Under the pieces are notes generated by a model that worked only from the letters and a program-made list of their open reading frames with translations, ran no database searches and was not told the origin of the DNA. From assembly GCA_963720645.1 (NCBI GenBank), contig CAVRFX010000020.1, forward strand, positions 1 through 64,000: 64,000 nt of DNA, given 5' to 3'. Source of the DNA: RYN-230 sp963720645 (lineage in GTDB: Bacteria; Actinomycetota; Actinomycetes; Streptosporangiales; Streptosporangiaceae). Below are positions 58,473 to 64,000 of the stretch, piece after piece (the stretch's first letter is position 1; the number at the start of each line of letters is the position of its first letter). A program made the position numbers and the translations under genes.

Positions 58473-59375
58473 GTGGACGAGTTCCCGGCGCCCGGCCCTG
58501 AGGCGTCCGCACCGGTACCTACCTGTTTCCGGCATCCGGACCGGGAGACCTATCTCTCCTGTAGCCGGTGCGGGCGTCCAGCCTGCCCTGACTGCCTGCG
58601 TGCCGCACCGGTCGGGCAGCATTGTGTCGAATGCGTCCGGGAAAGTAACCGCGGCGTCCGGCAGCCCACGGCGGTATTCGGCGGCCGGGTGACGTCGGGG
58701 ACGGCGGTCACCTGGGTGCTCGTCGGCCTCAACGTCCTGTTTTACCTGGTGGAGTGGGTCTACCCGCGTATCGTCAACTACTACGACATGATCGGCGCGG
58801 CGTACGATCCCACCATCCACCAGACCGTGGGCGTGGCCCATGACCAGTGGTACCGGCTGATTACGTCGGCCTTCCTGCACGAGCCGGGGCTGAGCGGGTT
58901 CGGCCCCGCGCACATCATCTTCAACATGTGGGCGCTGATCCTGGTCGGACCGGCCCTGGAGCGGTGGCTAGGGCACCTGCGTTTCCTGGCGATCTACCTG
59001 CTCAGTGCGCTCGGCGGCTCGGTGCTGTACTTCTTCTACGCCCCGCCGAATCAGTCCGCGCTGGGAGCGTCGGGCGCCATCTTCGGCTTGTTCGGGGCCT
59101 GGTTCGTGCTCTCCAGGCGGCTGCGGCTGGACAGCCGGGCGATCGTGTTCCTGATCGTCCTCAACCTGGCGATCAGCTTCGCGGTCCCGTCCATCGCCTG
59201 GCAGGACCACGTGGGCGGCCTGATCACGGGTGCGGTGGTCACCGCGGCCTACGCCTACGCGCCCCGGCAGCACCGGGCCCTGTTCCAGGGGGCCGCGACC
59301 CTGATCGTGCTCGCCATCCTGGTCGCCGCCGTGATCACCCGCGACAGCCAGCTAGTGGCAGCAGGCTTCCGCTAA
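58473..59375 (+). CDS. Rhomboid-family intramembrane serine protease
   Basis: 300 residues. An N-terminal B-box-like zinc domain with four CxxC-type pairs (CFRHPDRETYLSCSRCGRPACPDCLRAAPVGQHCVECV) precedes six or seven membrane helices. The catalytic Ser is in ALGASGAIFGLFGAWFVL and the His in WQDHVGGLITG. Rhomboids cut membrane-spanning helices. The Arg-containing GERLG-like motif in TM2-3 reads MWALILVGPALERWLGHLRF. The start is GTG 58473, twenty bases after the cyclophilin stop. Confidence 0.93.
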   Translation: MDEFPAPGPEASAPVPTCFRHPDRETYLSCSRCGRPACPDCLRAAPVGQHCVECVRESNRGVRQPTAVFGGRVTSGTAVTWVLVGLNVLFYLVEWVYPRIVNYYDMIGAAYDPTIHQTVGVAHDQWYRLITSAFLHEPGLSGFGPAHIIFNMWALILVGPALERWLGHLRFLAIYLLSALGGSVLYFFYAPPNQSALGASGAIFGLFGAWFVLSRRLRLDSRAIVFLIVLNLAISFAVPSIAWQDHVGGLITGAVVTAAYAYAPRQHRALFQGAATLIVLAILVAAVITRDSQLVAAGFR

Positions 59376-59460
59376 CGCTGTGTATCCGGGGGGACGACCC
59401 CCCGGAACCCCCCCATCGCCGGGCGGGAACACGCCTCCGGCGCGCCCCGCCTCGCCGTGC

Positions 59461-59709
59461 TCAGCGCCACTTGGTGGACAGCACCACACCCGCAATGATG
59501 AAGGCGAAGCCGACCACCAGGTTCCAGTCGGCCAGGGCCCCGACCGGCAACGTGCCCTGGGTCACGTAGAACACCGCGATCCAGGCCAGCCCGATCAGCA
59601 GGCAGGCCAGCATGACCGGTACCAGCCAGCGGGGGCTGACCTTCTTCGACGCCGATCGCTTCGGCGGCGGTGTGTACACCGCCTTGGTTCTCACGCGGGA
59701 CTTCGGCAC
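59461..59709 (-). CDS. crgA: Cell division protein CrgA
   Basis: 82 residues: a basic head (PKSRVRTKAVYTPPPKRSASKKV) followed by two transmembrane helices (WLVPVMLACLLIGLAWIAVFYV and WNLVVGFAFIIAGVVLSTKW). This matches CrgA, which coordinates the divisome and modulates septation in actinomycetes. GTG 59709 has AGGAG six bases upstream. It lies 85 bases from the rhomboid gene (convergent) and 50 bases downstream of pknB. Confidence 0.94.
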   Translation of the reverse strand: MPKSRVRTKAVYTPPPKRSASKKVSPRWLVPVMLACLLIGLAWIAVFYVTQGTLPVGALADWNLVVGFAFIIAGVVLSTKWR

Positions 59710-59758
59710 GGTCGTCTCCTGGTCAGTAGCTCTGCCGAGTGTAACGCCGGGACACCAC

Positions 59759-61554
59759 CTAGAGACGCGGCGTGCGGGTGCTCGTGGCCCCGGACGCCGT
59801 GGTACCCGTCGGGGTCGGCGTCGGGGTGGTCGCGCTCGGCGTCGGGGTCGGCGTCGGGGTGGTCGCGCTCGGCGTCGGGGTCGGCGTCGAGGCCACGTAG
59901 ATCGTCACGGTCGATCCCTGGGGCAGCGTCCCGCTGGACGGGGTCTGCTGGAACACGTTGCCCGGGGTGGAGTTGGCGGGCCCCGCCGCGGTAATGACCT
60001 GGACCTTGAACCCCTGGTTCTGCAGGATCGAGACGGCGGTGGCCTTCGGGTCGCCGACGGTGTTCTGGACCTGGGTCCCGCCCCCGGAGACGTAGATGGT
60101 CACCGTGCTGTTCGGGAGCAGCATCGTCCCGGGATCGGGAGACTGCCGCACCACCGTGCCGGCGGGCTGGGTGGAGTTCGCTGCTGTCTTGGTCACCACG
60201 TGGAAGTTCTGCAGCTTGTTCTGGGCATCGGCCTCCGACAAGCCGATCACCCTGGGCACGCTGATCTTCTTCGGCCCGGTGGAGACGTCCAGCGTGACCA
60301 CGCTCTTCGGCGCCACCTTGGTCCCGAACGGGGGGCTGGTCTGGGTGACCAGGCCGGCCTTGACCGACGGCGAGGCCACATTGACCACCCTCGGTGTCAG
60401 CCCGGCCTTCTTGATCGCGGCCACCGCCTTACTCTGGGTCATGCCCACGACGGACGGCACTGCGCCGGTCTTCCCGCTGCCGCCGCTGAGCAGCAGGTAG
60501 GCGATCACGATGATCAGGATGGCGGCGATGCTGCCCAGGATCCACCACAGGGCCCGCCGCCGCGCCGTTCCCGCCGCCGTCGTACCCGTCCTCGCCGGGC
60601 CCGTACGGGGACATCGCGCCGGTCGGCGCGGCCCCGGCCATCATCGTGCTCGGGCCCATCCGCTGGGTTCCGGGGGCGTACATCTCGGTCGCCTGCGGAG
60701 GCGCGGCCACCGGCACGCCGGACAGCGCCCGCTGGATGTCGGTGCGCATCTCGGCCGCGGACTGGTAGCGCTCGGCCGGGTCCTTGGCCATCGCCTTCAG
60801 CACGATGGAGTCGGCCCAGGCCGGGATCTCCGGGTCGATGCGTGACGGCGGGATCGGGTTTTCCCGGACGTGCTGGTAGGCGATGGCGACCGGGGAATCG
60901 CCGGTGAACGGCGGCCTCCCGGTGAGCAGTTCGTACAGCAGGCACCCGGTCGAGTACAGGTCGCTGCGTGCATCCACCCGCTCGCCCCGGGCCTGCTCGG
61001 GCGACAGGTACTGCGCGGTCCCGATCACCTGGGCGGTCTGGGTCATGGTCGCCTGGGCGTCGCTGACCGCACGGGCGATGCCGAAGTCCATGACCTTGAC
61101 CTCGGCCGACCGGGTGAGCATCACGTTCCCGGGCTTGATGTCCCGGTGCACGATCCCGTTCCGGTGGCTGTAGTCCAGCGCCCGCAGCACCCCGTCCGTG
61201 ATCTCCAGCGCCCGCTCGGGAAGCAGCCGCCGGTCGTCGCGGAGCAGTTCGCGCAGGGTCCGGCCGTCCACGTACTCCATCACGATGTACGGGACGTGCG
61301 TCGGGACCAGCCATGTCCTCGCCCGTGTCATAGACGGCGACGATGGACGGGTGGTTCAGCGAGGCTGCGGACTGGGCTTCCCGCCGGAACCGGGCCTGGA
61401 AGGTCTGGTCCCGGGCCAGGTCCTCGCGGAGCGTCTTCACCGCGACGATGCGGTCCAGCCGGATGTCCCGGGCCCGGTAGACCTCGGCCATGCCGCCCCG
61501 CCCGACGACGCCGTCGAGTTCGTAGCGGCCGCCGAGGAGCCGTGGCTGTGTCAT
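59759..61554 (-). CDS. pknB: PknB-type Ser/Thr kinase with three PASTA domains, interrupted by two frameshifts
   Basis: Three frames must be joined. The kinase N-lobe (GGRYELDGVVGRGGMAEVYRARDIRLDRIVAVK) is in the first. A shift near 61310 leads to PYIVMEYVDGRTLRELL, catalytic HRDIKPGNVML, DFGIA, GTAQYLSPEQ. A second shift near 60570 leads to the transmembrane helix (ALWWILGSIAAILIIVIAYLLL) and three extracellular PASTA units (PSVVGMTQSKAVAAIKKAGL; PRVIGLSEADAQNKLQ; TVGDPKATAVSILQNQGF). A (TP)n tail ends the protein. PknB senses cell-wall fragments and controls growth; loss would be severe, so assembly errors are the likely cause. Start ATG 61554. Confidence 0.88.
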
Positions 61555-61682
61555 GTCTCGCACGTCAGTAACCGTCCTGCATCGTTATCCGTCCATCGGG
61601 TGCGGCGGTGGCCGCCTGAGGCCACCACCGCGGGCGGAAGGCCAGTCGATCCGCGTCGCGGCGTCCGCCGTGATCACGGGGC

Positions 61683-63167
61683 TCACCCCTTCCCCTGGGA
61701 GGCGAGGTAGGCCTTGATGACCTGCACTGCGATCGGTGCGGCGGCGTCGGCACCGAAGCCGCCTCCCTTAACTACGACGCCGACAGCGATCTGCGGTTGT
61801 GTTGTCGGGGCGTAACAAGTAAATACCGCGTCGTCCAGGCCGGAGTTGTTGATGCCGTTCTGGGCGGTCCCGGTCTTCCCCGCGATCGTGATTCCCCCGG
61901 TGACCTGGGTTCCCGCGGTGGCGTGGGCGGTCCCAAACTGCGACTGGACCACGCTGGTCATCATCGCCTGCAGGTGTGCCGCCTGGCTGGGGGTCACCGC
62001 GGTGCTCAGCGGGGACGGGGTGGCGGTCTGGACCGCCGACAGGTCCGGGGCCGTCACCTTCTGGATCAGGTAAGGCTTCATCAGGACCCCGTTGTTGGCC
62101 ACCGCGGCGGACAGCATCGCTTCCTGCAGCGGGGTCACCGTGTTGCTTTCCTGGCCGATGGCCCCCCCGGCCCTCTGGGCGGGGTCCGTGTAGAGCGGGA
62201 CGTTACTCTGGGCCACCTGCATCCCCGGGGCGAGGGTCATGTTGGGGTCGTTGAAGCCGTACTTGCTGGCCTGCGCCCGCAGGGCGGCCCCACTGAGGCG
62301 CAAGCCAAGAGCGCCGAACGCGGTGTTGCACGACACGGTGAACGCGTAGATGAGCGACACCCTGCCGGTGCCGCAAGCCGAGCCGTTGTCATTGATCAGC
62401 TGGGTGGTCGTGCCCGGCAGGGTGAGCCTGGTCGGCGCCGGGACCTGCGTGTTCTGGTCGGCGACCTTCCCGGTCGCGAACGCGGTGGAGCTGGTCACGA
62501 TCTTGAAGGTCGAGCCGGGCGGGAACGTCGTGCTGATGGCGTTGTTGACCAGCGGGTGCGCCGGGTCGCGGAGCAGCCGCTTGTCGTTGGTATTGAGCTT
62601 GTTGCCGTCCAGCGTGGCCAGCAGGTTCGGGTCGAAGGTCGGATAGGACGCCAGGGCGAGGATCGCCCCGGTCTGCGGGTTGATCGCCACCACCCCGCTC
62701 TCCCTCCCGGACTGCTTCAGCGCGGCATAGGCCGCCTGCTGGGCCGCCGAGTTGACGGTCAGCTCGACCGTGGCGCCCTTCTTCTGCTTCCCGCTGATCA
62801 GGTCGATGAGGTTGTGCACCTCGAGGGCGGGATCGGTACCGGCCAGGTCCTTGTTCGCCGCCCCCTCGATCCCGGTCTGGCTGAACAGCGTGTCATAGCC
62901 GGTGACCGGGGCGTACACCTTCCCGAACGGGTAGTGCCGCTGGTACTCCCCGAAGTTCTTGTTCATCTTCGAGAACGCCACGACCTTCTGGTCGGCCGTG
63001 ACGATCGAGCCCCGCTGGAACTGCAGCGTCGCCGAGACCGTCCGGCCGTTGCCCGGCTCGTTGGCCAGGCTGCTCGCATCAAAGCCCTGGACGAAGTTCA
63101 CGTTGACCAGCAGCGCCACGAAGAGCACGAGGCAGATCAGCGAGACACGGCGCAGCGCACGGTTCAT
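61683..63167 (-). CDS. pbpA: Penicillin-binding protein PbpA (class B PBP2)
   Basis: 494 residues. One N-terminal membrane helix (RRVSLICLVLFVALLVNVNFV) anchors a dimerisation region and the transpeptidase domain. The three active-site motifs are STFK in PPGSTFKIVTSS, SCN in AFTVSCNTAFG and KTG in IAGKTGTAQNG. It cross-links peptidoglycan together with a SEDS glycosyltransferase. Its start overlaps the rodA stop (ATGA) and it lies 130 bases upstream of pknB. Confidence 0.95.
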   Translation of the reverse strand: MNRALRRVSLICLVLFVALLVNVNFVQGFDASSLANEPGNGRTVSATLQFQRGSIVTADQKVVAFSKMNKNFGEYQRHYPFGKVYAPVTGYDTLFSQTGIEGAANKDLAGTDPALEVHNLIDLISGKQKKGATVELTVNSAAQQAAYAALKQSGRESGVVAINPQTGAILALASYPTFDPNLLATLDGNKLNTNDKRLLRDPAHPLVNNAISTTFPPGSTFKIVTSSTAFATGKVADQNTQVPAPTRLTLPGTTTQLINDNGSACGTGRVSLIYAFTVSCNTAFGALGLRLSGAALRAQASKYGFNDPNMTLAPGMQVAQSNVPLYTDPAQRAGGAIGQESNTVTPLQEAMLSAAVANNGVLMKPYLIQKVTAPDLSAVQTATPSPLSTAVTPSQAAHLQAMMTSVVQSQFGTAHATAGTQVTGGITIAGKTGTAQNGINNSGLDDAVFTCYAPTTQPQIAVGVVVKGGGFGADAAAPIAVQVIKAYLASQGKG

Positions 63168-64000
63168 CCGGCCCGCACCACCTGGGTCATGCCCTCGTCC
63201 TGGATGGGCTGCGGGGCCGGCCGCCGGGCGGTGTCGCTGATGCGCATGAGCAGGGCGATCCCCATCCAGCTGGCGATCAGCGAGGAACCGCCCTGGGACA
63301 GGAACGGCGTGGTGATGCCGGTCAGCGGGATGAGCCGGGTCACGCCGCCGACGATCACGAAGACCTGCAGGGCGACCACGAAGGAGAGCCCGCCCGCCAG
63401 CAGTTTCGAGAACGGGTCCCGCACGGCGATCGCCGCGCGCAGCCCGCGCTGCACGATCAGCCCGTAGATGAGCAGCAGGGCCATGACCCCGGTCAGGCCC
63501 AGTTCCTCGCCGAACGCGGTGATGATCAGGTCGTTCTGCACCAGCGGGGTGATGTACGGCTGGCCCTGGCCCAGCCCGCGGCCCAGCACGCCGCCGGAGC
63601 CCATCCCGTACAGCCCCTGGACCAGCTGGTAGGAGAAGGTGTGCACATAGTTGAACGGGTGCAGCCAGATGACGAAGCGTTCCCGTACGTGCGCGAACAG
63701 CTCACTCGCGAGCAGGGAGCCGGTGACGAACAGCAGGAACCCGATGATCAGCCAGGAGGACCGCTGGGTGGCGACGTACATCATGACCACGAACAGGCCG
63801 AAGAACAGCGCCGAGGTGCCGACGTCGCCCTCGAAGACCAGGACGACCAGGCTGACGCCCCAGGCGATGAGGACCGGGCCCAGGTCCCGGGCCCGCGGCA
63901 GGTCGATGCCGAGCACCCGGCGGCCGGCCAGCGCGAGCACATCCCGCTTGGCCACCAGGTAGCCGGCGAAGAACACGGCCAGCGCCAGCTTGGCGAACTC
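63164..64000 (-). CDS. rodA: RodA/FtsW SEDS peptidoglycan glycosyltransferase, C-terminal part
   Basis: The N-terminus lies beyond the right edge; the last ~279 residues are present with several hydrophobic helices. SEDS features are seen in VLVFEGDVGTSALFFGLFVVMMYVATQ, LVQGLYGMGSGGVLGRGLGQGQPYITPLVQNDLIITAFGEELGLTGVMALLLIYG and RLIPLTGITTPFLSQGGSSLIASWMGIALLMRISD. It polymerises lipid II. Directly coupled to pbpA, its cognate transpeptidase. Confidence 0.94.
   Translation of the reverse strand, partial: EFAKLALAVFFAGYLVAKRDVLALAGRRVLGIDLPRARDLGPVLIAWGVSLVVLVFEGDVGTSALFFGLFVVMMYVATQRSSWLIIGFLLFVTGSLLASELFAHVRERFVIWLHPFNYVHTFSYQLVQGLYGMGSGGVLGRGLGQGQPYITPLVQNDLIITAFGEELGLTGVMALLLIYGLIVQRGLRAAIAVRDPFSKLLAGGLSFVVALQVFVIVGGVTRLIPLTGITTPFLSQGGSSLIASWMGIALLMRISDTARRPAPQPIQDEGMTQVVRAG

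Noticed and set aside
61797..63467. 556-codon plus-strand frame opposite pbpA and rodA
   Set aside because: Antisense shadow of two well-recognised genes, with Gly/Arg/Val/His-rich low-information sequence.
1..64000. tRNA, rRNA genes, insertion sequences, integrases and prophage genes
   Set aside because: I looked for tRNA-like cloverleaf signatures, transposase motifs and integrase catalytic patterns among the larger frames and gaps and found none that I could support by eye.

Overview
The window is high-GC actinobacterial chromosome (strong G/C third-position bias, GTG starts, SnoaL, F420/LLM-type, SigJ, SigE-family, DUF6230/DUF6114 and WhiB-era cell-wall gene families). The right end carries the conserved cell-envelope cluster found near oriC in Actinomycetota (cyclophilin, rhomboid, crgA, pknB, pbpA, rodA). 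Gene content suggests a Streptosporangiales-like filamentous lineage; this placement is inference. No rRNA, tRNA, CRISPR array, integrase or transposase was seen.

Layout. 1-3 kb: glycogen/trehalose carbohydrate genes (glgX end, GH63-like glucosidase). 4-12 kb: aquaporin, small membrane protein, class II amidotransferase, SRPBCC protein, esterase, MalT-like LuxR regulator. 12-14 kb: hotdog protein coupled to a flavin-dependent oxidoreductase. 14-20 kb: the most striking locus: a 144-residue beta-rich protein, an intracellular subtilase, a divergent TPR-CHAT protease, and a sigma factor translationally coupled to a small two-part protein. 20-24.6 kb: P-loop kinase, NudC, NDH-2-like oxidoreductase, WYL regulator/DinB pair. 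24.6-33 kb: lipid-kinase-like protein, SnoaL protein, topoisomerase IB and a stretch of gene remnants (MFS tail, SigE-family fragment, beta-propeller fragment), then a SigJ-type sigma factor. 33-36.7 kb: TetR regulator with matching operators, a broken MFS gene, and an orphan GyrA-like protein. 37-41 kb: Rpf-like secreted protein, DsbA-like protein, and a fluoride-riboswitch crcB-crcB-DUF190 operon. 41-54 kb: housekeeping/metabolic genes, including an auxiliary-type TrpRS gene with a leaderless Trp-Trp leader peptide and attenuator, peptidase E, MaoC, DUF2252 and ATP-dependent DNA ligase. 55-57 kb: DUF6230-DUF6114-secreted protein operon. 57.9-64 kb: envelope/division cluster.

The best candidate for an undescribed system is the 14.0-19.8 kb locus. 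Its parts (TPR-CHAT protease, sigma factor, small coupled protein) resemble the CRISPR-associated Csx29-Csx30-sigma relay of type III-E systems, but with no CRISPR component and with an added subtilase. A protease-to-sigma-factor signalling relay is a reasonable inference, not a demonstrated function.

A caution applies throughout: at least seven otherwise good genes, including the core gene pknB, are interrupted by single-base frame changes in G/C-rich runs. Because pknB should not be dead, many of these are probably assembly indels; the truncated remnants in 27-32 kb and at 45 kb lack whole domains and are better read as real decay.
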